From: an uncultured Clostridia bacterium
GTDB taxonomy: Bacteria; Bacillota; Clostridia; Oscillospirales; Ruminococcaceae
Assembly (NCBI GenBank): GCA_944386445.1
Contig: CALXBD010000132.1
Location: 1-39,092 of the forward strand
Length of the DNA: 39,092 nucleotides
Reading direction: 5' to 3'
Of this stretch, positions 8,187 through 15,677 are shown piece after piece. The position numbers and the translations under genes were made by a program. Each line of letters starts with the position of its first letter. The stretch's first letter is position 1. Under the pieces are notes generated by a model that saw nothing but the letters and a program-made list of their open reading frames with translations, had not been told where the DNA came from and searched no databases.

Positions 8187-8747
8187 TTACAATTTATTTA
8201 CATTTTGCTTGGATACCCACTTTTTCTTGATCCATAGAGCCGCAGTTCGCACAGCTATGGCGGACAAAAGACCTAAAATGATCCCCCCAAGAATATCAGA
8301 AGGATAGTGCACGTACAGATAGATCCTGGAGAAGGCAATCAAGACAGCAAGAATCATTGCCGGAATTCCCACCCAGCGGTTCCGCATGAGCAGAATTACA
8401 GCGGCCGCAATGGAAGCGGATGTATGACCTGACGGGAAAGAAAAATCTTTTGGCGCGGAAATGAGAAGTTCTGTAAATTCATTGGCTGAAAAGGGGCGCT
8501 CCCGTGCAATCAAAGGCTTTAAAATCAGGCTCCCTACTATAGCGGCCACCGCCATAGCCGCCAGCATTTGGATTCCAGCTTCCCGCCATTTGGGCAGAAA
8601 AAGCAAAATAACCGCCACCAGGATCCAGATAGCCCCTGCATTTCCCAGCACAGTGAGCACCGGCATGACTGCATCCCCTAAGGGAGAGTGAAGATGCTCC
8701 GCCACCCAGTCGAGAATCTGGTTGTCAATTTTCAGAATCCAATCCAA
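8187..8747 (-). CDS. PAP2-family membrane lipid phosphatase
   Basis: A 186-residue polytopic membrane protein with the full phosphatase signature: KPLIARERP (Lys77 to Pro85), PSGH (105-108, catalytic His), and SRIYLYVHYPSD (Arg141, His147, Asp151). The active site faces outward in this family. Likely substrates are undecaprenyl pyrophosphate or phosphatidylglycerol phosphate; the sequence does not separate them. The start is TTG 8747 with GGAGG six to seven bases upstream. It is monocistronic, with its own promoter. No strong terminator was seen before the htpG promoter. Confidence 0.88.
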   Translation of the reverse strand: MDWILKIDNQILDWVAEHLHSPLGDAVMPVLTVLGNAGAIWILVAVILLFLPKWREAGIQMLAAMAVAAIVGSLILKPLIARERPFSANEFTELLISAPKDFSFPSGHTSASIAAAVILLMRNRWVGIPAMILAVLIAFSRIYLYVHYPSDILGGIILGLLSAIAVRTAALWIKKKWVSKQNVNKL

Positions 8748-8777
8748 AGGGATCCTCCTCTTCAGTAATTTGTCCTC

Positions 8778-8806
8778 AGTATACCGGTTTTTTGTTACAA
8801 AATCAA
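8778..8806 (-). promoter_or_regulatory. Promoter of the PAP2 gene
   Basis: On the minus strand TTGATT (8806-8801), 17 bases, TATACT (8783-8778), about 30 bases before the TTG start. Confidence 0.7.
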
Positions 8807-8863
8807 GAAATAGAAAGTTTTAATTGTTTTAACAGCAAAAGAGATATATATTTTGCGAATAGC

Positions 8864-8892
8864 TTGACATAATTGGTGAAAACGACTATAAT
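8864..8892 (+). promoter_or_regulatory. Consensus sigma-A promoter
   Basis: TTGACA (8864-8869), 17 bases, TATAAT (8887-8892): a perfect match to the housekeeping consensus, implying strong constitutive expression of the kinase-like gene. Confidence 0.9.
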
Positions 8893-8941
8893 TAAATTAC
8901 AGATTCTTTTGAGAATCAATTTTTGTAAAGGAGCGATCCGT

Positions 8942-9586
8942 ATGGCAACCAACACAGTTATCACAATTAGCAGGCAATACGGCAGCGGTGGAAGATTTGT
9001 AGGCAGAAAGCTGGCGGAGGCTCTGAACATTCCCTTTTATGATAAGGAATTGATTGCAATGGCCGCGGAAGAAAGCGGCATGAGTAGAGAGCTTTTTGAA
9101 AAAGCCGATGAAAAGGCCAGCAACAGCCTTCTGTATACCCTTTCTATGAATTCGTATCTGCTCCACGGAATGGCCGGGGTACCGGATCTTCCTTTAAATG
9201 ACAAGGTCTTTTTGGTGCAGTCAGAAGTGATTCGCAAAATTGCTGATAAAGGTCCCTGTGTCATTGTTGGCCGGTGCGCAGACTATATTCTTAGGGAACT
9301 TCCAAATTGCGTAAATGTCTACATTTATTCGGATATGGAGGATCGGGTCGCCAGAGCAACTACCTATTATAACCTTTCCGCAGACCGGGCAAAGGAACAG
9401 ATCCAGAAAACGGATAAAAAGAGGGCTACCTATTATAATTTTTACACGAACCTCAAATGGGGAAGAGCGGAAAATTACGATCTGTCCCTTAACAGCGCAA
9501 AGATCGGTATTGATGGCTGCGTGGACGTTATCTGCCGTTTTGTGAATTGCGCGGAAGCGGTGGAAGCCGCAAAGGAACAGAAGTAA
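8942..9586 (+). CDS. Cytidylate kinase-like family protein
   Basis: A 214-residue cytosolic P-loop protein. The N-terminus TVITISRQYGSGGRFVGRKL has the GSGGRxVG loop of the cytidylate_kin2 family rather than the GPxGxGKS of true Cmk. RCADYIL, RVARATTYYN and KKRATYYNFYTNLKWG fit the lid and C-terminal region of the family. Members are common in Clostridia and their substrate is unproven. ATG 8942 has AAAGGAG eight bases upstream. It is a single-gene unit bounded by a perfect promoter and a terminator. Confidence 0.85.
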   Translation: MATNTVITISRQYGSGGRFVGRKLAEALNIPFYDKELIAMAAEESGMSRELFEKADEKASNSLLYTLSMNSYLLHGMAGVPDLPLNDKVFLVQSEVIRKIADKGPCVIVGRCADYILRELPNCVNVYIYSDMEDRVARATTYYNLSADRAKEQIQKTDKKRATYYNFYTNLKWGRAENYDLSLNSAKIGIDGCVDVICRFVNCAEAVEAAKEQK

Positions 9587-9608
9587 TTCAATAGGAAAGA
9601 TATTCTGG

Positions 9609-9634
9609 GGACCGGTTTATTCCGGTCCTTTTTA
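9609..9634 (+). terminator. Rho-independent terminator
   Basis: GGACCGG (9609-9615), loop TTTATT, CCGGTCC (9622-9628), then TTTTTAT, 23 bases after the kinase-like gene. Confidence 0.9.
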
Positions 9635-9723
9635 TATGGAAGAAGCATTTTTGTGAAACCTCTGGACAGAAGAGGGAAAAGCGTATAAAATATAGAAAGA
9701 ATCTGAGCAAAGGAGCGTCGGCA

Positions 9724-11508
9724 TTGGTTGTACTTGCAGCGGAGAATATCTATAAAAATTACAGCGAAAAGACCCTGTTGGAGGGCGTTTCCCTGAACCT
9801 TTCCGAAGGGGAAAAGGTAGGAGTCATAGGGGTGAACGGCACTGGCAAAACAACTTTTTTGCGGATCTTGGCAGGGGATGAACAGCCTGATTCGGGAAAA
9901 GTCAGCCGTTTTGGCACGGTACGAGTCAGCTACCTTCCGCAGAACCCCGTTTTTGAAACGGGAACGTCCGTGCTGGAACAGGTAGAGAAGGGACTTTCCC
10001 CCGATCTGGCCGAAAGCAAGGAATTTGAAGCAAAATCCATCCTGACCCGGTTGGGAATTACGGATTTTGATGCAGATGTTTCCCTCCTCTCAGGCGGTCA
10101 AAAGAAGCGGGTATCTATTGCGGCAGCCCTGATCCGTCCCTGCGAGGTCCTGATTTTAGACGAGCCTACCAATCATCTTGACAGCGAAATGGTGTCCTGG
10201 CTGGAGGAACAGCTGAAAAAATATGCTGGTGCATTGCTGATGGTGACCCACGACCGATATTTCCTTGACCGGGTCACAACTCGGATCGTGGAGATCGATA
10301 ACGGGAAACTGTATAGCTATGACGCCAACTATAGCGGCTTTCTGGAACTCAAAGCTCAGCGGGAAGAAATGGCGGCAGCTTCAGAGCGCAAGCGTCAGAG
10401 CCTGCTGAAAAAAGAACTGGAATGGGCCGCTCGGGGTGCCAGGGCCAGGGGGACCAAAAGCCAGTACCGCTTGGATCGCCTGGAGGAGTTGAAATCGGCT
10501 TCCGGACAAAATCAAACGGAAGGGTTGGAATTTTCTTCCGCGACTTCCCGGCTGGGAAAGACGATCATAGAAGCAGAAGGGATTTCCAAGGGCTATGGTG
10601 GTCGGCCGCTTTTTTCTGATTTTAGCTTATTGGTGCAGCGGGACGCCCGCATCGGTATTGTAGGGCCTAATGGGTGCGGCAAATCCACCCTTTTGGAGGT
10701 GCTTTCCGGCCGTCAGGAGCCGGATCGGGGAAAGGTTGTCATTGGGAGTACGGTTCGGATCGGATATTTCTCACAAGAAGGCAAAGAATTGGATCCGGAA
10801 CAGAAGGTTATTGATTACCTGAGAGGGTTTGGAGAAAATCTGGACACCGGTGAGGGACGTCTGACAGCGGCTCAGATGCTGGAAAAATTTCTATTCCCGC
10901 CGGCGCTCCATTATACCGAGATCCGGCGGCTTTCCGGCGGAGAGCGGCGCAGGCTCTTCCTGCTGGGAATCCTCATGGGGGCTCCCAATGTCCTGATCCT
11001 GGACGAGCCGACCAACGATTTGGATATCTCCACACTTCGGGTTCTGGAGGACTATCTGGAAACCTTTTCCGGTGCAGTCCTCACCGTTTCCCATGACCGG
11101 TATTTTCTGGATCGGGTAGTGGATACAATCTGCGCTTTTCAGCCGGATGGGAGCATCCGGCGGTATCTGGGGGGATATACCGATTATCTCGCCCTGCGTG
11201 AGGAAACCGCACCTGTTCGGGAGAAAAAGGCGGAATCCAAATATCGGGGAAGTCATGAACAGAAACTGAAGTTCACTTATAAAGAGCAGAAAGAATATGA
11301 AACGATAGATCAGGACTTGGAGGAGCTGGAAAGCCGAATTGCAGAAACGGACCGGCTTCTTTCGGAAAACGCTAGCGATTTCGAGAAGCTGCAGGAGCTG
11401 ACCGCCTTGCGGGATTCACTGTCGGAACAATTGGATCAAAAAACGGAACGATGGGTTTATCTGACCGAATTGGCAGAAAAAATCGCCGCGCAGGAAGCGG
11501 AACGGTGA
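9724..11508 (+). CDS. ABC-F family ATPase (Uup/EttA-like)
   Basis: A 594-residue soluble protein with two ABC domains and no membrane segments, the ABC-F plan. Domain 1: GVNGTGKTT, LSGGQKKR and LILDEPTNHLD. Domain 2: GPNGCGKST, LSGGERRR and LILDEPTNDLD. Between them is the basic helical linker (ARGARARGTKSQYRLDRLEE), which in relatives enters the ribosomal E site. The C-terminal 80 residues are a charged coiled coil, as in Uup. Roles in the family include ribosome rescue and antibiotic resistance; the coiled coil favours a housekeeping Uup-type role. Start is TTG 9724 with AGGAG eight bases upstream, an uncommon start that may limit expression. Confidence 0.9.
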   Translation: MVVLAAENIYKNYSEKTLLEGVSLNLSEGEKVGVIGVNGTGKTTFLRILAGDEQPDSGKVSRFGTVRVSYLPQNPVFETGTSVLEQVEKGLSPDLAESKEFEAKSILTRLGITDFDADVSLLSGGQKKRVSIAAALIRPCEVLILDEPTNHLDSEMVSWLEEQLKKYAGALLMVTHDRYFLDRVTTRIVEIDNGKLYSYDANYSGFLELKAQREEMAAASERKRQSLLKKELEWAARGARARGTKSQYRLDRLEELKSASGQNQTEGLEFSSATSRLGKTIIEAEGISKGYGGRPLFSDFSLLVQRDARIGIVGPNGCGKSTLLEVLSGRQEPDRGKVVIGSTVRIGYFSQEGKELDPEQKVIDYLRGFGENLDTGEGRLTAAQMLEKFLFPPALHYTEIRRLSGGERRRLFLLGILMGAPNVLILDEPTNDLDISTLRVLEDYLETFSGAVLTVSHDRYFLDRVVDTICAFQPDGSIRRYLGGYTDYLALREETAPVREKKAESKYRGSHEQKLKFTYKEQKEYETIDQDLEELESRIAETDRLLSENASDFEKLQELTALRDSLSEQLDQKTERWVYLTELAEKIAAQEAER

Positions 11509-11567
11509 ACAGCGGTTCTGAAAATGAAGTCCTTGTGGTCTGAAACGGCTGTCTTTTAGGGAAGTAA

Positions 11568-11596
11568 TTGCCTTCCTGGAAAGAACAGATTATAAT
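11568..11596 (+). promoter_or_regulatory. Promoter of the GDPD operon
   Basis: TTGCCT (11568-11573), 17 bases, TATAAT (11591-11596), 34 bases before the GDPD start. Confidence 0.65.
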
Positions 11597-11630
11597 GTCT
11601 TTAGAGTCGACAGAAAGTGGGGAAGTTGAT

Positions 11631-12389
11631 ATGACCAGAATCCTTGCACATCGCGGAGCAAGCAAAGAACAACCTGAAAACACTATGGCTGCCTTCCGAA
11701 GGGCAGAAGAACTGCAGGCAGATGGCATCGAAATGGATGTCCATTTGCTGCCGGACGGAAGCTTGCCGGTTCATCACGATGACAGGCTGGGACGTACCGT
11801 TCCCGAGGGGACCGGTTCTATTTATGGGTATACCTTTGAAGCCCTTCGGCAATTCAGTGCCGGCGCCGCTTTTGGGGAGGAGTACCGGAATGAAAAAATT
11901 CCGTCTTTCCGGGAACTTTTGGAGTTCCTGAAAGGGAATTCCCTTTACCTGAACGTGGAGATCAAAGCTAATACCGGCTTTATTACCGGTGTAGAGGATC
12001 GTGTCGTGGCAATGCTTCGGGAATATCATATGGAAGACCGCTGCATCATTTCATCTTTTAACCACTTTATCCTGAAAAACATAAAAAAGCGCTATCCGGA
12101 CTTCCAGGTAGGAGCCTTGTATTCCATCACGCTGGATAAGGACATGGCCGAATATGGCGCAGAATGGGGATGCAACACCCTTCACGCGGATTATCATCTG
12201 GTGGATCAGGCACTGGTGGAAAAGGCCCATTCGCTGGGAATGGCCGTCAACGTTTGGACTGTCGATCAAAAAGAGGATATCCGCCGGATGCTGGAGCTGG
12301 GTGTGGATTGCATTATCTCCAACGACGCGGCTCTGGCACTGGCTGAACGAGATGCTTTTGAAAAAGAGAAGGGAGAGTCACTGATATGA
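11631..12389 (+). CDS. Glycerophosphodiester phosphodiesterase
   Basis: A 252-residue cytosolic TIM-barrel enzyme that splits glycerophosphodiesters into glycerol-3-phosphate and an alcohol. HRGASKEQPENT holds His7 and Arg8; DGIEMDVHLLPDG has Glu34, Asp36 and His38; the catalytic acid-base His is in LPVHHD (48-49). AVNVWTVD and DCIISNDA close the barrel. The start at ATG 11631 has GGGGAAG six bases upstream; a longer in-frame reading is weaker. The stop overlaps the next start by four bases, so the two genes are coupled. No signal peptide, so the substrate is probably imported lipid or teichoic-acid fragments (inference). Confidence 0.9.
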   Translation: MTRILAHRGASKEQPENTMAAFRRAEELQADGIEMDVHLLPDGSLPVHHDDRLGRTVPEGTGSIYGYTFEALRQFSAGAAFGEEYRNEKIPSFRELLEFLKGNSLYLNVEIKANTGFITGVEDRVVAMLREYHMEDRCIISSFNHFILKNIKKRYPDFQVGALYSITLDKDMAEYGAEWGCNTLHADYHLVDQALVEKAHSLGMAVNVWTVDQKEDIRRMLELGVDCIISNDAALALAERDAFEKEKGESLI

Positions 12390-13345
12390 TTCAGACAAAA
12401 CCGATCACCGGCAGCTGGTTTGAGTTCCTGCATCACAATACCGCAGAGGGCAAGTACTGGAACGAGACGATCACCGCCTTTACTGAGGCACAGTGGCGGG
12501 AAAAGCTCCGGGAAATGAAGGAAGTGGGGATGAAGTATGTGGTTCTGATGGCCACGGCCCTCTATTCCAAATGCTATTTTAAGACCGATATCTTTCCGGA
12601 GTGGGAGATCGGCTGTGCCAATCCCATCGAGGTGCTGCTGGATGAAGCTGACAAGCTGGACCTGAAGGTTTTCATCGGAAGCGGCTTCTACGGCGACTGG
12701 ACCGATCCCATCGGGAATATGACCAACCCGGAAGTGTTGAAGCGGATGCTGCAGGCCATCAATGAATTGTCTGCACTGTATGGGCATCACAAGAGCTTTT
12801 ACGGCTGGTACTACCCCGATGAGACCTGGATCAACGGGCATATGTCTGAGGAGTTTATCAAATACGTGAACCTGTCCTCCGCAGAGGTCCATAAAATGGG
12901 CGCTCACTTCAAGACCCTGATCGGGCCGTATGGCACCCGGGACGTCATTGCCGATGACCGCTATGTGAAAGATTTGGAAGGGCTGGACATCGACTTCGTG
13001 GCATATCAGGATGAGATCGGCGTGGAAAAAACAAGCCTTACCGAAAGCGCAGGCTTTTATGAGGCACTGAAACGGGTCCATGACAAGGCAGGGCGGTCGA
13101 AGCTCTGGGCTGACGTAGAAGCTTTCCGGTTTGAAGGTAAGGTATATCATTCCGCACTGTTACCGGCTCCGTTTGAACGGCTCCAAAAACAATTGGAAGC
13201 GGTTTCGCCTTATGTGGAAGAGATCCTGATTTACGAGTACCCGGGCCTTATGAGCAAACCCGGTGGCAGTGCCTTTGCAGGTCATCCCGACGCAGCCAAA
13301 CTTTATACTGACTATGTGAACTATCGTGCAGCTCTGAATAAATAA
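12386..13345 (+). CDS. DUF4434 domain protein (putative TIM-barrel glycosidase)
   Basis: A 319-residue protein without signal peptide. TGSWFEFLHHNTAEGKYWNE at the N-terminus, EMKEVGMKYVVLM, SFYGWYYPDETW and DIDFVAYQDEIGVE match my memory of DUF4434, a barrel fold related to glycoside hydrolases. Acidic residues in GWYYPDE and YQDEIG sit where barrel hydrolases place catalytic carboxylates, but no activity is established. It is translated with GDPD through an ATGA overlap, with GGGAGAG upstream. The pairing suggests a glycan-linked glycerophosphate substrate. Confidence 0.75.
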   Translation: MIQTKPITGSWFEFLHHNTAEGKYWNETITAFTEAQWREKLREMKEVGMKYVVLMATALYSKCYFKTDIFPEWEIGCANPIEVLLDEADKLDLKVFIGSGFYGDWTDPIGNMTNPEVLKRMLQAINELSALYGHHKSFYGWYYPDETWINGHMSEEFIKYVNLSSAEVHKMGAHFKTLIGPYGTRDVIADDRYVKDLEGLDIDFVAYQDEIGVEKTSLTESAGFYEALKRVHDKAGRSKLWADVEAFRFEGKVYHSALLPAPFERLQKQLEAVSPYVEEILIYEYPGLMSKPGGSAFAGHPDAAKLYTDYVNYRAALNK

Positions 13346-13362
13346 GCACAGTCCAAAAATAA

Positions 13363-13398
13363 AAGAGACCAAAAGCCTACGCTTCTGGTCTCTTTTTC
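13363..13398. terminator. Terminator between convergent genes
   Basis: AGAGACC and GGTCTCT close a stem with AAAGC/GCTTC inside and a CTAC loop, followed by TTTTTCTT on the plus strand. AAAA on the 5' side lets it also serve the GNAT gene on the minus strand. Confidence 0.88.
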
Positions 13399-13410
13399 TT
13401 CTGATGAACG

Positions 13411-13881
13411 CTAGCGCGTTATTTCCTTCATCATCAAAAAACACGATGTCCCTTTTTTGTAAAAATCTGGCAATACGCCAACCTGCCGATATCCCAGACT
13501 TTCATATAATTTCTTTGCGCGGATATTGAAATCGTCCACAGTCAGAAAGTATTTTGTTGATAAGTAAGCAGAAGCGTTTTCTTCAAAATATTTTAGTAAC
13601 TGTTTTCCGATCCCCTGACCACGATATGCCTCTTTAACAGAAAGAACATGCAGATAAGGATAACTGCCGAAAACGCCTTTGGGCATAAACCAGACAAACC
13701 CAAGGCATCTTTCTTCAGCACAGAGTGCGGCGAATACTTCTCCCCTTTGTACAGCATCCGCTAGCATTGATCGAGTTTTTCCAATGTCGCTGAAATAGAT
13801 GGCTCCTATATCGGAATGTATCAGCGCATCTACGCAGTCCTCAATATGACCTAAATCAGCCTTTACAATAGTGATCTCCAT
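13411..13881 (-). CDS. GNAT-family N-acetyltransferase
   Basis: A 156-residue acetyltransferase. The acetyl-CoA loop is RGQGIGKQLL, preceded by the beta-4 strand YLHVLSVKEAY. The C-terminus (DDFNIRAKKLYESLGYRQVG) is the standard GNAT dimer-and-fold region. The start MEITIVKADLGHIEDC at 13881 has GAGGGA five bases upstream; the in-frame extension to 13983 would run over the promoter of the riboswitch on the other strand and lacks a ribosome site. The substrate is unknown. Confidence 0.85.
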   Translation of the reverse strand: MEITIVKADLGHIEDCVDALIHSDIGAIYFSDIGKTRSMLADAVQRGEVFAALCAEERCLGFVWFMPKGVFGSYPYLHVLSVKEAYRGQGIGKQLLKYFEENASAYLSTKYFLTVDDFNIRAKKLYESLGYRQVGVLPDFYKKGTSCFLMMKEITR

Positions 13882-13918
13882 AAATCCCTCATGCACTTTA
13901 ACTGGTAGTAAATAGTCC

Positions 13919-13947
13919 TTGCATTTTCGAATGAGATGTGCTATAAT
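13919..13947 (+). promoter_or_regulatory. Promoter of the guanine riboswitch transcript
   Basis: TTGCAT (13919-13924), 17 bases, TATAAT (13942-13947). Transcription should start near 13954, about 27 bases before the aptamer. Confidence 0.75.
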
Positions 13948-13980
13948 GAACCTGCTTGAAAAACTTTTCTTTGTGGCAGA

Positions 13981-14050
13981 CACACATATATTGCCGCGAA
14001 TCTGGCGTGGGAGTTTCTACACGGTCACCAAATTGACTGTACTATGTGTG
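13981..14050 (+). ncRNA. Purine riboswitch aptamer, guanine type
   Basis: P1 pairs CACACATA (13981-13988) with TATGTGTG (14043-14050). J1/2 is TAT. P2 pairs TGCCGCG with CGTGGGA around the loop AATCTGG. J2/3 is the invariant GTTTCTAC (14013-14020). P3 is ACGGTC/GACTGT with an eight-base loop. The residue equal to position 74 of the xpt aptamer is C14042, which selects guanine rather than adenine. J1/2 has T where xpt has A24. It is followed by a terminator but by no plus-strand gene. Confidence 0.9.
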
Positions 14051-14084
14051 GCTGACCTTCTTTCTAATGGTTTCATAAAACTGT

Positions 14085-14118
14085 AAGAGGGTGAAAGATT
14101 TCACCCTCTTTTTGTTTT
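14085..14118 (+). terminator. Riboswitch expression-platform terminator
   Basis: AAGAGGGTGAA pairs with TTCACCCTCTT around AGAT and is followed by TTTGTTTTT. The 5' arm AAGAGGGT (14085-14092) can instead pair with ACCTTCTT (14055-14062), eight base pairs including one G-U, as an antiterminator. Confidence 0.88.
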
Positions 14119-14144
14119 TATAAATATGGCCCTGAAGAATAAGG

Positions 14145-14429
14145 TTAAAAATAGCCAGGCACAGTAGGAATTTGTTGTAAATTCCACAGCAGCGGAAGCA
14201 GATTCGCTAAAAAAACGAAAAGGAAGTATGCGATAAAGCCGATAGCAAAAAGCGCTGCTCCAATGATACAGATCATGGGGATAATTTTTTGGTCCGGATT
14301 TTGCTGAGAACCCGGATTGTCAAACTGACGAAACGTCGGCCGTTTTTCAGATGGCCCTTGTGGTGCGGGTGCCCCACAATTGCTGCAAAAGGCGCTTTTC
14401 ACTTCATGTCCGCAGCGTGGGCAGATCAT
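14145..14429 (-). CDS. Zinc-ribbon membrane protein, small
   Basis: A 94-residue protein opening MICPRCGHEVKSAFCSNCGA: two CxxCG knuckles of a zinc_ribbon_2-type domain. A Pro/Gln/Ser-rich linker (residues 23-47) leads to one or two hydrophobic segments (about 50-80). The N-terminal ribbon is expected in the cytoplasm. Function unknown; proteins with this layout are frequent in Clostridia. AAGGAGAGG precedes the ATG. It has its own promoter and lies opposite the path of any read-through from the guanine riboswitch. Confidence 0.8.
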   Translation of the reverse strand: MICPRCGHEVKSAFCSNCGAPAPQGPSEKRPTFRQFDNPGSQQNPDQKIIPMICIIGAALFAIGFIAYFLFVFLANLLPLLWNLQQIPTVPGYF

Positions 14430-14504
14430 AAGAACCTCTCCTTTTTGTTGTCGAAAATTGACGAATTGAAGGATTTTTCACACATGATTCGTGTGCTTGT
14501 ACTA

Positions 14505-14533
14505 ATTATATAATTTTTTCATTGTTAATTCAA
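14505..14533 (-). promoter_or_regulatory. Promoter of the zinc-ribbon membrane protein gene
   Basis: On the minus strand TTGAAT (14533-14528), 17 bases, TATAAT (14510-14505). Confidence 0.7.
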
Positions 14534-14562
14534 TAGAAGTTTCGAAAAATTCATAAAAGCCC

Positions 14563-14591
14563 TTGACATTTTTTAAAAATTAGGTTATGAT
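14563..14591 (+). promoter_or_regulatory. Promoter of the sigma-factor gene
   Basis: TTGACA (14563-14568), 17 bases, TATGAT (14586-14591), 34 bases before the chosen start codon. Confidence 0.8.
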
Positions 14592-14625
14592 ATTCTCATC
14601 GTAATGAAGTTTGGGTGAATCAGGC

Positions 14626-15213
14626 ATGAAAATGACGCCAAATGTCTCCGGTGACGGCCCTTTGGCTGAGGAACAAGCCTTGCTGGCGCTTTACCAGGGA
14701 GGTGACGGAGATGCAGCTGCAGTTCTCCTGTCTCGATATATCCCCCTTATTCATCGATATGCGCATCAGTTTCAGGGCGTGCTGGACTCGGATGATTTGA
14801 TTCAGGAAGGTTGTATTGGTTTCCTGGACGCAATCCGAAGTTTTGATCCCGATTCAGGTGTGAAATTCAGTTCCTATGCGTCGGTTTGTATTAAGAATCG
14901 AATGCTGAAGGCTGTGGAAAAAAGCTCCAGCAAAAAGGCCGGCATCCTTAACAACAGCATCCCCTTGGAAGAAGCCGAAGAACGTTCCGATGGTTTGACC
15001 CCGGAAAAGATCTTTATCGAAAAGGAAAGCCTTGAGGCTGTCCTGGAGGATGTTAACAACGTACTCTCCCCCTTAGAGCGGAAGATTTTGTTTTCCCATC
15101 TCGGCGGTTGCGATTATCAGATGATCGCTGATTCCCTGCATATCTCGCGAAAAGCCGTTGACAATGCTCTGCAGCGTGTCCGGAGGAAACTGAAGTCTAT
15201 TCATCGGGCGTGA
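14626..15213 (+). CDS. Sigma-70 family RNA polymerase sigma factor (SigH-like)
   Basis: A 195-residue sigma factor. Region 2 is DLIQEGCIGFLDAIRSFDPD (core binding) with KFSSYASVCIKNRM (-10 recognition). Region 4 is LSPLERKILFSHLGGCDYQM followed by the helix-turn-helix ISRKAVDNALQRVRRKLKS. The GLTPEKIFIEKE spacer and the VDNALQRV helix resemble Spo0H/SigH more than ECF factors. It lacks regions 1 and 3. ATG 14626 is taken because GGGTGA lies seven bases before it; a TTG at 14611 is possible. No anti-sigma gene is adjacent. A role in stationary phase or sporulation is inference. Confidence 0.85.
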   Translation: MKMTPNVSGDGPLAEEQALLALYQGGDGDAAAVLLSRYIPLIHRYAHQFQGVLDSDDLIQEGCIGFLDAIRSFDPDSGVKFSSYASVCIKNRMLKAVEKSSSKKAGILNNSIPLEEAEERSDGLTPEKIFIEKESLEAVLEDVNNVLSPLERKILFSHLGGCDYQMIADSLHISRKAVDNALQRVRRKLKSIHRA

Positions 15214-15228
15214 ACCGGATTTGTTCAC
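15210..15228 (+). other. Hairpin just after the sigma-factor gene
   Basis: GTGAAC (15210-15215), loop CGGATTT, GTTCAC (15223-15228), with no T run, so not a terminator. Its loop and 3' arm are complementary to the T arm of the downstream tRNA-like element. Confidence 0.6.
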
Positions 15229-15239
15229 CCCACTCCCCA

Positions 15240-15311
15240 TTTGCCCCAATAGCTTAATTGCAGAGCGTTGCTTATCACAAAGGTGGCGGTGCAAATCCGT
15301 CTGCGGGCAAA
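15240..15311 (+). ncRNA. tRNA-like element with a shortened anticodon arm
   Basis: An outer stem TTTGCCC/GGGCAAA (15240-15246 and 15305-15311) encloses U8 and A9 equivalents (15250-15251). The D arm is GCTT/GAGC with loop AATTGCA. The T arm is GGCGG/CCGTC with loop TGCAAAT, followed at once by the acceptor 3' strand. The anticodon stem has only three pairs (TTG/CAA), with loop CTTATCA and variable loop AGGT. The inner acceptor has two mismatches and no CCA is encoded. A decoding tRNA is therefore unlikely. It is either a decayed tRNA or a structured leader of the zinc-ribbon gene 29 bases downstream. Confidence 0.6.
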
Positions 15312-15339
15312 AAATTTATCCTAAGCGAGGTATTTGATC

Positions 15340-15618
15340 ATGTTTCAAGACAAAACCCTGAGATGCAAAGAGTGCGGCCAGGAATTCGTTTTCACCGCTG
15401 GTGAACAGGAATTTTATGCGGAGAGAGGCTTTGAGAATGAACCCCAGAGATGCAAAGAGTGCCGCAACGCCCGCAAAAACAGCACCAAAGCCCAGAGAGA
15501 AATGTTCACTGCTACTTGCGCTGCCTGCGGCGGCGAAGCAAAGGTCCCCTTTAAACCCCGTGAGGACCGTCCTGTTTACTGCAGTGAATGCTTTGCAAAA
15601 ATGAAAGAGCAGGGCTAA
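15340..15618 (+). CDS. Zinc-ribbon domain protein (zf-trcl type)
   Basis: A 92-residue soluble protein with two zinc sites. The first is LRCKECGQEF with RCKECRNARK about 23 residues later, the usual zf-trcl layout. The second is TCAACGGEAKV with VYCSECFAKMKEQ near the C-terminus. The middle is basic (NARKNSTKAQRE), suggesting nucleic-acid or ribosome contact, but function is unknown. ATG 15340 is chosen, with GAGG nine bases upstream; TTG 15334 is possible. It follows the tRNA-like element and the sigma-factor gene, and no separate promoter was recognised, so it may be co-transcribed with the sigma factor. Confidence 0.8.
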   Translation: MFQDKTLRCKECGQEFVFTAGEQEFYAERGFENEPQRCKECRNARKNSTKAQREMFTATCAACGGEAKVPFKPREDRPVYCSECFAKMKEQG

Positions 15619-15634
15619 TCCCTCAGTGACTTTT

Positions 15635-15671
15635 CAGAAGACAGAGAAATTTCTCTGTCTTCTGTTTTTAT
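15635..15671 (+). terminator. Terminator, perfect 30-base palindrome
   Basis: CAGAAGACAGAGAAA (15635-15649) is followed directly by its inverse (15650-15664), then TTTTTATTT. Confidence 0.92.
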
Positions 15672-15677
15672 TTATAG

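Noticed and set aside
14289-14513. Plus-strand frame as the gene controlled by the guanine riboswitch
   Set aside because: It is antisense to the zinc-ribbon gene, has no ribosome site and no purine-related motif.
15243-15309. A functional decoding tRNA
   Set aside because: Only three anticodon-stem pairs, C at the position after the would-be anticodon TAT, acceptor mismatches and no CCA. Kept as a tRNA-like element instead.
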